Made by a program: the position numbers and the translations under genes | Part shown: piece by piece, positions 1-6,036 of the stretch | Layout: every line of letters starts with the position of its first letter | Position numbering within the stretch: position 1 is the stretch's first letter | Origin: UBA6136 sp039795615 | Lineage (GTDB): Bacteria > Pseudomonadota > Gammaproteobacteria > Methylococcales > Methylococcaceae | Reading direction: 5' to 3' | Assembly (NCBI GenBank): GCA_039795615.1 | Contig: JBDKLO010000033.1 | Coordinates: forward strand, 1 to 14,935 | Length of the DNA stretch: 14,935 nucleotides | Notes under the pieces: model-generated | The model's input: the letters and a program-made list of their open reading frames with translations, nothing else | Database searches by the model: none | Told to the model about the DNA's origin: nothing

Positions 1-973
1 GGTCATCAACCTCCAAAGTCAGACAGTCCTCCGGATTGGCGATCACCTGTCGGCCCCGAAGAATGACGAGCACGTTTGCCCCCGAACGTTCCCTTAGCGA
101 GAGATCGGCGAGGCACTGCCCGACAACCGGTGATTCGGCCCTAACGCCGATACCCTCAAGATTCAGGCACTCTTCCCCTTTTGAAATGACCGTATCGAAG
201 AAATCGATCACTGTCGGACTTAGAATCAAATGCGCAAGCCTTCTTCCGCCTATAGCATGCGGACTGATAGCACGATCAGCGCCTGCCCGCGTGAGTTTGG
301 GGATGCTGGATTCCTCAACCGCCCTCGAAATAATGAAAAGCTTCGGGTTCAACACCCTCGCAGACAAAACGATGTAGACATTGGTGGCATCATCGCCACT
401 GGTCACAATGAGACCTTTGGCCCTCGTAATACCGGCTTGCTGGAGCACCTGATCGTCACTTGCATCGCCCAAGATGAAGAGATAACCCTGCTGAACGGCA
501 AGGGCTTGCGCCTCAACACGATTATCGATGATGACAAAGGGCATACCGGAATCATTCATTTCACGAGCCGCTTGCCGTCCGACTCTTCCGAGTCCTGCGA
601 TGATGACGTGACTTTCGAATGCGTCGATCTTTCTTTGCATTTTCTTGGTCTCAAAGGGATCGGAGACACGGATCATGACCAGATTGTCCATGATCACGGT
701 AAGACTGTAGAAGAGGCTGCCTATCCCTGTCATGGCGATCAGGATAGTGAAGATCCGACCGGTCTCATCCAGATGGATGACTTCACCATAACCGATGGTG
801 GTGATCGTAATCACCGTCATGAAAAGGGCGTCCAGGAACGTGGCGTTCTGGGATTGGCCCAACAGGTAGTAGCCTATCGTTCCTACGATGGTTACGGCGA
901 TAACCGTGGCCACCGGGGTAACTAAGCGCGCCTTAAGGCCGGCCTGTGGAACATTATGCGTCTGGCTGGGCAT
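1..973 (-). CDS. Two-helix potassium channel with RCK/TrkA-N domain (3' end cut by window)
   Basis: Inner-membrane K+ channel subunit with a cytoplasmic nucleotide-binding regulatory domain. I translated it by hand from an ATG at 973; 324 codons are visible and the frame is still open at base 1, so the C-terminus lies outside the window. Residues about 17-37 form a first membrane helix. Residues 45-64 are the pore helix and selectivity filter (TTIGYGE, 58-64). A second helix covers about 72-97. The RCK_N Rossmann domain starts near 121 with the GLGRVG dinucleotide loop (127-132) and an acidic residue ending strand 2 (D150). Residues about 255-324 look like an RCK_C domain, so little is probably missing. 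An in-frame TAG lies upstream and a GAGG lies about 10 bases before the ATG. It follows rsfS on the same strand after 84 bases. The ligand is unknown; RCK domains bind Ca2+, nucleotides or NAD(H) in different members. Confidence 0.9.
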   Translation of the reverse strand, partial: MPSQTHNVPQAGLKARLVTPVATVIAVTIVGTIGYYLLGQSQNATFLDALFMTVITITTIGYGEVIHLDETGRIFTILIAMTGIGSLFYSLTVIMDNLVMIRVSDPFETKKMQRKIDAFESHVIIAGLGRVGRQAAREMNDSGMPFVIIDNRVEAQALAVQQGYLFILGDASDDQVLQQAGITRAKGLIVTSGDDATNVYIVLSARVLNPKLFIISRAVEESSIPKLTRAGADRAISPHAIGGRRLAHLILSPTVIDFFDTVISKGEECLNLEGIGVRAESPVVGQCLADLSLRERSGANVLVILRGRQVIANPEDCLTLEVDD

Positions 974-1028
974 GCAACGATGGCCTCTTCGTTCCTTCAG
1001 CTTGAGGACGGGCTAGTCAGCTCCCTTG

Positions 1029-1042
1029 GCACCCGAAGGTGC
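1029..1042 (-). other. Small UUCG-tetraloop hairpin between rsfS and the K+ channel gene
   Basis: On the minus strand this reads GCACC-TTCG-GGTGC, a five-base-pair stem closed by C-G around a UUCG loop, the unusually stable tetraloop class. It lies just after the rsfS stop and before the channel start. No T-run follows, so it is not a standard intrinsic terminator. It could stabilise or partly terminate the rsfS transcript; its function is unproven. Confidence 0.4.
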
Positions 1043-1057
1043 ATCACTTAACGAAGC

Positions 1058-1420
1058 TCAGGAGGCTGCTGAAAGCAGTTGAGTTTCTCCCGAACTGGCA
1101 TCTCCTCGCCACAACTTTTCCAGTTGATAAAACTCCCTGATCTGGGGCTTCATCACGTGGACGATCACTTCACCGAGATCGACCAGGACCCATTCACCCA
1201 CATCCTCCCCTTCAACGCCAATCGGCTGGGTATCGTGTTTCTTGGCTTCTTCGGCCACATGAGAGGCCAGTGACTTCACATGCCGCTCCGATGTGCCACT
1301 CGCCACCACCATGAAATCCGTCATGCTGGTCTTGCCGCGAACGTCTAGAACGGTCACATCCTTGGCCTTGCTGTCCTCAAGGGTGCTCAGGACCACTTCC
1401 AGAAGTTGTTCTACATTCAT
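1058..1420 (-). CDS. rsfS: Ribosomal silencing factor RsfS (Iojap/RsfS family)
   Basis: Cytoplasmic factor that binds ribosomal protein L14 on the 50S subunit and blocks subunit joining when nutrients are short (family knowledge). The 120-residue protein shows the family core: LDVRGKTSMTDFMVVASG near 25-42, GTSERHV at 42-48, GVEGE at 68-72, and WVLVDLGEVIVHVM at 77-90, followed by a YQLEKLW end typical of the family. An upstream ATG at 1453 would add 11 residues. I prefer the ATG at 1420, because family members usually begin a few residues before this LLEVVLSTLED-like helix and a GAGAAAAGA sequence lies just upstream. It sits about 80 bases after mltD on the same strand. In many proteobacteria rsfS lies between nadD and rlmH; neither is next to it here. 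Confidence 0.95.
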   Translation of the reverse strand: MNVEQLLEVVLSTLEDSKAKDVTVLDVRGKTSMTDFMVVASGTSERHVKSLASHVAEEAKKHDTQPIGVEGEDVGEWVLVDLGEVIVHVMKPQIREFYQLEKLWRGDASSGETQLLSAAS

Positions 1421-1500
1421 ATTCTTTTCTCGGGAATTCAAAGCTTGGGGCATGCGTCCAGCAAAAGACTAAGACTTTAGGTCCGGTCCAAATCTGGCCC

Positions 1501-3123
1501 TTACTTTTTTTTCTTTGGCTTCGCACTTTCTTTGGACGCTGGCGCTGAATTGGCTGGGGAGGACTTTCCTCCGCCCTTTACTGCAGATTTTCGGGAGACC
1601 GGCTCTTCCTGACGATGCGAAGCAGACTCATCATGCCCCCGGTGAGCGGTACGAGTCCCCTCACTCTGTCCACGATGCTTTCCGGAATGCTGACTGCTTC
1701 CCTTGTCCTCATGGCCAGCGTCGTGACCTCGCCCTGAGCCATTCCTGCCAGAGTGACGCGCCGAGGAGGGTACTGCCACACTAGACTCTGAAACGATGAG
1801 GCGTTGTCCCGCCTGAACCTGGGTGGTTGCCGGAATATTGTTCAACCGAGCCAGCGTCGCCGCATCCACCCCATATTTACGCGACACCGAGTAAAGGGTC
1901 TCTCCCCTTTGCACTTCATGGGTCTTGGCCGGCCGTGCACTGTCCGTGTCGTCATTTGATGAGCGACGCTCCGGTGCACCGCGCGAAGTGTTCGCACTCC
2001 CGGTATCCGAGCGATCATCCGAGGCCACACTGGCGGTTTCTGACTTTCTCGCAAATTCCTTACGGAAAGTTTCAAAGGGTGCGGGCGCAATCGGAACATC
2101 TTGACTGGAGTAAATCGACCGCATCAACGGTTTTTTCTCCTGATGCAAACGCTCCACCTCTTGCCTGAAGTCGGCTGCCTTTTTGTCCGCAGGAATGTAA
2201 AGATGGAAGCTACCGTCCAGATCAGCAATCTGGCCCTTGAAGCCGGGATTGAGCTCATAGAGCTTGTCGAGTGAAATACCGGCGGCGTCGGCAGCCAGAG
2301 CCAAGTCAAGCTGGTTGCTGACTTTGACGGGTTTGTAAATTGCGGCATTCGGCATATCTTTGAGACTGATGCCATATTTTTCCGAATCGGCAAATAAGCG
2401 CGCCACGGCAATAAGCCTTGGAACATACGCCCGGGTCTCCTGAGGCAGATTCAATGACCAGAAATCCGTGGGCAAGCCCTGCGCCAGATTGCGCTTGACC
2501 GCCCGCGATACATTGCCTTCTCCGCAGTTATAGGCCGCAATAGCCAATAACCAATCCCCAAAATCCCCATGCAGCTTGGTCAAATATTTGATTGCGGCCT
2601 TGGTTGAAGCGTAAATATCGCGGCGACCATCATAAGAATGATTGTGCTTGAGGCCATAGTTGGTCCCGGTCGATGGAATGAACTGCCAGATGCCCGCAGC
2701 GCGCGCAGGAGAGACGACGTGAGGCTGAAAAGCACTCTCGACGATAGGCAACAATGCGATTTCACCGGGCACATTCTTTGTCTCGACGAGCTTTACGATC
2801 GAGTAGAGGAAGGGCTCGGCTCGATTCTGGGCACGTTCAAGGTAACCGGGGTGATTGGCGAACCAGTTGAGTTCACGATCAATGTCCGGATGCTCGATAT
2901 GCGGGAGAGCGTAGAGTGCAAAAAGCCGATCCCAGAGCGTGTCGTACTGGGAACCTCTCGAGGGCTTTTTCTTCCGTGCGGCCTTACCCTGCGTTGACTC
3001 AGCCTCCGCCGAATCGGGTATATTGGGGCCCTTCTTGACCTCGTTCCTGGAGCAGCCTGCGACGGTTGATAAAACAATCAAAAGACAGCAAGCCAATCGG
3101 ACTCGAGATTTTTGCAGTTGCAT
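1501..3123 (-). CDS. mltD: MltD-like membrane-bound lytic murein transglycosylase (lipoprotein with SLT and LysM domains)
   Basis: Outer-membrane lipoprotein predicted to cleave the MurNAc-GlcNAc bond of peptidoglycan, leaving 1,6-anhydro-MurNAc ends. The 540-residue protein has a signal peptide with lipobox VAGC (Cys24); Ser25 at +2 favours outer-membrane sorting. The SLT catalytic domain spans about 105-210: LLPIVESAF with the probable catalytic Glu129, AAGIWQFIPSTG at 142-153, and AYNCGEGNV at 197-205. Residues about 262-313 resemble the MltD-associated region, and a clear LysM domain occupies about 402-445. The tail from about 455 is low-complexity, rich in His, Ser, Gly, Arg and Lys, and ends in KPKKKK. 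A GAGG lies about 12 bases before the ATG. It is divergent from the yafS-like gene, with only 63 bases between the starts. E. coli mltD lies in the same neighbourhood, with gloB in between. Confidence 0.95.
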   Translation of the reverse strand: MQLQKSRVRLACCLLIVLSTVAGCSRNEVKKGPNIPDSAEAESTQGKAARKKKPSRGSQYDTLWDRLFALYALPHIEHPDIDRELNWFANHPGYLERAQNRAEPFLYSIVKLVETKNVPGEIALLPIVESAFQPHVVSPARAAGIWQFIPSTGTNYGLKHNHSYDGRRDIYASTKAAIKYLTKLHGDFGDWLLAIAAYNCGEGNVSRAVKRNLAQGLPTDFWSLNLPQETRAYVPRLIAVARLFADSEKYGISLKDMPNAAIYKPVKVSNQLDLALAADAAGISLDKLYELNPGFKGQIADLDGSFHLYIPADKKAADFRQEVERLHQEKKPLMRSIYSSQDVPIAPAPFETFRKEFARKSETASVASDDRSDTGSANTSRGAPERRSSNDDTDSARPAKTHEVQRGETLYSVSRKYGVDAATLARLNNIPATTQVQAGQRLIVSESSVAVPSSARHSGRNGSGRGHDAGHEDKGSSQHSGKHRGQSEGTRTAHRGHDESASHRQEEPVSRKSAVKGGGKSSPANSAPASKESAKPKKKK

Positions 3124-3186
3124 TACGTTATTAAATCCTCAACCTTTGCCGACAGCCGGAATCCCCGCGTATCTCTCGAATAACCA

Positions 3187-3939
3187 ATGAAAAAGATACG
3201 ACCTGCAAAGACTCAGGCGCGCCGTGAATTTTTGGAATGGTATCACGTGGCAACGCTCGGACAAGCGCTACAGGGGAATGAATCCCAGTATCTGCGCTCT
3301 TCCCTGCCGCATATCTATAACCAGCGTACGCTCCAAGTTGGACGACTCGGATCGGAAAGTCGCTACATCGATGCCGAGAGGGTTGGAAGCTTCATCCTTG
3401 CAGATAACAAAGGACCCCGAAGCTTCCCGACCTTCATTCAGGCTTGCGCTGGCTCCCTCCCCATAGCAACGGAAAGCGTGGACACGGTGATTCTCCCTCA
3501 CGTTCTTGAGTTTGTTGCCGACCGTCATCAAGTCCTACGTGAGGCCGAGAGGGTGCTCAAACCGGAGGGGCGGCTTTTTATTCTCGGACTGAACCCTTGG
3601 TCCCCGGCGCGATATTTCGATTTGTCCACACCGAAGGATTCCTTTTGGCAGTCCTATCTGATCCAGGCTCACCATCTGCTTGACTGGTTGAGCATCCTCA
3701 AGTTCGATGCCGAAATCGAAGCAGTTTTCACCGCAAAAGGTGCCACTAACCCCAAACAAGATCAATCCCAGCTCGGCGCTGTTAAAAGCTGGCTTTCCGT
3801 GGGTTATGCCGTCAAAGCGATCAAGCGAAACTACACCCTCATCCCCATCGAACCGGAGTGGTCGGGACTGACGCGGCTGGTCACAGGAAAGTTGATCGAA
3901 AGCCCGCAAATGAATCGAGATTTGAAATGGACAAGCTAG
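3187..3939 (+). CDS. YafS-like class I SAM-dependent methyltransferase homologue (degenerate motif I)
   Basis: A 250-residue cytoplasmic protein of the methyltransferase 11 type. Residues 96-110 (ESVDTVILPHVLEFV) and 116-139 (LREAERVLKPEGRL, then LFILGLNPWS) are the typical strand-4 to strand-5 region of class I methyltransferases. DWLSILKFDA near 166-175 resembles E. coli YafS (DWLSLLNFEV), and the position next to rnhA-dnaQ supports that relationship. Motif I is weak: LQVGRLGSES (49-58) replaces the usual E/D-x-G-x-G-x-G loop. E. coli YafS has a similarly poor loop (KIGNLSAE), so the whole family may bind SAM in another way or not at all. The start has only a poor ribosome-binding site. The 3' end overlaps rnhA by 13 bases, implying cotranscription. 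The substrate is unknown. Confidence 0.85.
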   Translation: MKKIRPAKTQARREFLEWYHVATLGQALQGNESQYLRSSLPHIYNQRTLQVGRLGSESRYIDAERVGSFILADNKGPRSFPTFIQACAGSLPIATESVDTVILPHVLEFVADRHQVLREAERVLKPEGRLFILGLNPWSPARYFDLSTPKDSFWQSYLIQAHHLLDWLSILKFDAEIEAVFTAKGATNPKQDQSQLGAVKSWLSVGYAVKAIKRNYTLIPIEPEWSGLTRLVTGKLIESPQMNRDLKWTS

Positions 3940-4382
3940 TTGAGGTTTTCACCGATGGTGCCTGCCGAGGGAACCCGGGACCCGGCGGCTGGGGCGCCCT
4001 CTTAATCTATGAGGGCAAGGAGCGGGAGATTTATGGGGGTGAGAAGGAAACCACCAACAACCGCATGGAGCTCACGGCCGCCATCAAGGCCCTTGAAATC
4101 CTGAAAAGGCCGTGCAAGGTCAGAATCACAACAGATTCCACCTATGTGATGAAAGGGATCACCGAATGGTTGCCCGGATGGATCAAAAAGGGATGGAAGA
4201 CATCCAGCAACAGTCCCGTTAAAAATGTCGACCTCTGGCAAGCGCTCATGACTGCAAAAGCCCAGCATGAGGTGGAGTGGCAATGGGTTAAGGGGCACAA
4301 CGGCCACGCCGGCAACGAACGCGCGGATGTCCTTGCGAACCGGGGCATTGATGAGTTGCATCAAGGGGCCCTCTCACCATGA
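3927..4382 (+). CDS. rnhA: Ribonuclease HI
   Basis: Cytoplasmic endonuclease that cuts the RNA strand of RNA-DNA hybrids, removing R-loops and primer remnants. The 151-residue protein starts at ATG 3927 (MDKLVEVFTDGACRGNPG). From this start the active-site residues fall on the same numbers as in E. coli RNase HI: Asp10, Glu48 (NNRMEL), Asp70 (TTDSTYV), His124 (VKGHNGH) and Asp134 (NERAD). The basic stretch WIKKGWK (85-91) is the family's substrate-handle region. The same frame is open upstream to 3858, but those extra 23 residues do not belong to the family. The gene overlaps the end of the methyltransferase gene by 13 bases, and its TGA overlaps the dnaQ start as ATGA, so the three genes are probably translationally coupled. 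In E. coli rnhA and dnaQ are divergent; here they run in the same direction. Confidence 0.97.
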   Translation: MDKLVEVFTDGACRGNPGPGGWGALLIYEGKEREIYGGEKETTNNRMELTAAIKALEILKRPCKVRITTDSTYVMKGITEWLPGWIKKGWKTSSNSPVKNVDLWQALMTAKAQHEVEWQWVKGHNGHAGNERADVLANRGIDELHQGALSP

Positions 4383-5098
4383 CACGTCAGATCATCCTCG
4401 ATACAGAAACGACAGGGCTTGAACCCGCAGCGGGTCACCGCATCATTGAAATTGGTTGTGTTGAGCTCATTGACCGAAAGCTTTCCGGCCAGAGCTTTCA
4501 TGTCTACATTAATCCGGAACGCGAAATTGATGAAGGCGCCGTCGAAGTCCATGGACTGAGCGCCGAATTCCTCGCTGACAAGCCACGATTTGCTGATATT
4601 GCGGACGATTTTCTGGGTTTTGTGGAGGGTGCTGAGCTCATCATTCACAACGCGCCATTCGACGTTGGATTCATCAACCACGAGCTCCGCCTGCTCGACG
4701 CAAGCCTCGTTCCGATCGCAGAACGCTGCTCTGTTATCGATACCCTTCTCATGGCGCGCAAGAAGCACCCTGGACAACGAAACAGTCTGGATGCCCTCTG
4801 CAAGCGCTACGGCATCGATAACAGTCAACGGACACTTCATGGGGCTCTGCTGGACGCCGAAATCCTAGCGGAAGTCTATCTGGCCATGACTGGCGGCCAG
4901 ATCACCTTGTCACTCGAACACGAAGACGATGCCTCACCGCAGGAAGATCCGACCGAACTCTTCAGAACCTCTGGCGCCTCAAGGCCCGCGCTACCAGTCA
5001 TCGCCCCGTCTCCGGAAGAGCTGGCCGCTCATCTCTCAAGACTTCAGGATATTCATAACGCCAGCTCCGGAAACTGCCTGTGGTCACCGGAACCCTAA
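4379..5098 (+). CDS. dnaQ: DNA polymerase III epsilon subunit, 3'-5' proofreading exonuclease
   Basis: Proofreading subunit of the replicative polymerase core. The 239-residue protein contains a DEDDh exonuclease domain: Asp8 and Glu10 (ILDTETTG), Asp95 in HNAPFDVGF, and His154 with Asp159 in LHGALLDA. Just after the domain, QITLSL (174-179) fits the hexapeptide beta-clamp-binding consensus and aligns with the weaker E. coli epsilon site. A linker rich in Pro, Ala and Ser follows. The C-terminal PEELAAHLSRLQDI and the CLW near the end match the segment of E. coli epsilon that binds the polymerase subunit DnaE. The start codon overlaps the rnhA stop (ATGA). It is the last gene of the overlapping trio; 97 bases separate it from the next gene. 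Confidence 0.97.
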   Translation: MTRQIILDTETTGLEPAAGHRIIEIGCVELIDRKLSGQSFHVYINPEREIDEGAVEVHGLSAEFLADKPRFADIADDFLGFVEGAELIIHNAPFDVGFINHELRLLDASLVPIAERCSVIDTLLMARKKHPGQRNSLDALCKRYGIDNSQRTLHGALLDAEILAEVYLAMTGGQITLSLEHEDDASPQEDPTELFRTSGASRPALPVIAPSPEELAAHLSRLQDIHNASSGNCLWSPEP

Positions 5099-5154
5099 CC
5101 TTCCGGTAAACGCTATGTAACCCCCAAGGAGCCCCGGCCCGTTGAGTTTCATCC

Positions 5155-5160
5155 TATAAT
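5155..5160 (+). promoter_or_regulatory. Consensus -10 hexamer upstream of the parA-like gene
   Basis: TATAAT matches the sigma-70 -10 consensus exactly and lies about 36 bases before the GTG start of the ParA-like gene, in the 97-base gap after dnaQ. No good -35 is seen at 16-18 bases; a TTGAGT at 5142-5147 is too close. The promoter may depend on an activator, or the match may be chance. Confidence 0.35.
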
Positions 5161-5195
5161 CGAGGATTAATTTTCGACGCAAACGGGGGGTTACC

Positions 5196-5969
5196 GTGCG
5201 AAGAGTCGTATTCAATCAGAAGGGCGGTGTCGGCAAATCAACGATTACCTGCAACCTTGCAGCGATCAGCGCTGCACAAGGTCGAAAGACGCTGGTCATA
5301 GACCTCGATGTGCAGGGGAATTCATCCCATTATCTTTTGGGTGACAAGGTTCCCGATCCAGAAGCCACTGTCGCAGAGTTTTTCAAGGATTCCCTGAGCA
5401 TGAGCCTGTTTGGGAAAAACCAAATCGGAATATTGGCGGACCGTATTCATCAGTCTCCCTTTGAAAACCTTTTCGTTCTCCCCTCCCATCCAGAGCTTGA
5501 GCCACTTCAGTCTCGACTCGAGTCTCGCTACAAGATCTACAAGCTCAAAGAGGCGCTAGACGTATTGGAGGGTTTTGATGACATCTATATCGACACCCCG
5601 CCCGTCCTTAACTTTTTCAGTCGCTCCGCTCTGATCGCCAGCCATGGCTGCGTCATCCCCTTTGACTGTGATGCCTTTTCAAGGGAAGCCCTACTGACGT
5701 TGCTGGGCTCCATCGCGGAAATTCAGGCAGACCATAACCCTCACCTCAAGATTGAGGGTATTGTGGTCAACCAGTTCCAATCCCGTGCAAAGCTCCCCCA
5801 GCAGCTGGTTGATGAGTTAACCGATCAGGGGTTACCTGTCCTCAATACCAAGCTGTCAACCTCGGTCAAGGTCAGGGAATCCCATAGCCTTTCCAAACCG
5901 CTGATTTATTTTGTTCCCGATCACAAGCTCACACAGGAGTTTGTTGAGCTTCACGCAGAGCTCTCCTGA
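5196..5969 (+). CDS. Orphan ParA-like ATPase (deviant Walker A)
   Basis: A 257-residue cytoplasmic P-loop ATPase of the ParA/MinD/Soj group. The deviant Walker A is KGGVGKST at 9-16 with the signature Lys9 and Lys14. The A' motif is DLDVQGN (36-42), where the family usually has Pro at residue 39, and Walker B is DIYIDTPP (129-136). The start is GTG at 5196, six bases after a run of six G that can serve as ribosome-binding site; the first residues (MRRVVFNQKGG) match close relatives, so no upstream extension is needed. No parB or parS-like cluster is nearby, so it is unlikely to be the chromosome-partition pair. It resembles lone ParA proteins of gammaproteobacteria, which may position other cargo. 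The lack of a long N-terminal DNA-binding domain separates it from plasmid type Ia ParA proteins. Confidence 0.9.
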   Translation: MRRVVFNQKGGVGKSTITCNLAAISAAQGRKTLVIDLDVQGNSSHYLLGDKVPDPEATVAEFFKDSLSMSLFGKNQIGILADRIHQSPFENLFVLPSHPELEPLQSRLESRYKIYKLKEALDVLEGFDDIYIDTPPVLNFFSRSALIASHGCVIPFDCDAFSREALLTLLGSIAEIQADHNPHLKIEGIVVNQFQSRAKLPQQLVDELTDQGLPVLNTKLSTSVKVRESHSLSKPLIYFVPDHKLTQEFVELHAELS

Positions 5970-5977
5970 TCCTGCCG

Positions 5978-6009
5978 CTAGGGAGAACGCCAGCTGGCGC
6001 TCTCCCTAG
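5978..6009. terminator. Near-perfect 32-base palindrome, possible terminator
   Basis: The two 16-base halves are reverse complements at 15 of 16 positions; the single mismatch is an A opposite C at the tenth position from the outer end. As RNA it would form a 13-14 pair stem with an AGCT loop. It begins nine bases after the stop of the ParA-like gene and ends before the symporter. There is no T-run on either side, so termination would be imperfect. A protein-binding operator or mRNA-stabilising stem is possible. Confidence 0.5.
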
Positions 6010-6036
6010 ATCCAGCAAGCATGGACGCGGACGGGA

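Noticed and set aside
230..925. Long plus-strand open frame (231 codons) in the K+ channel region
   Set aside because: It is antisense to a clear channel with filter and Rossmann motifs. Its translation shows no recognisable domain and is rich in residues expected from reversed codons.
3858..3926. Extended rnhA start adding 23 residues
   Set aside because: The extension overlaps the methyltransferase gene deeply. The start at 3927 reproduces the E. coli active-site numbering exactly.
5142..5160. TTGAGT plus TATAAT as a full sigma-70 promoter
   Set aside because: The spacer is only 7 bases, far short of 16-18, so the TTGAGT cannot be the -35 for this -10.
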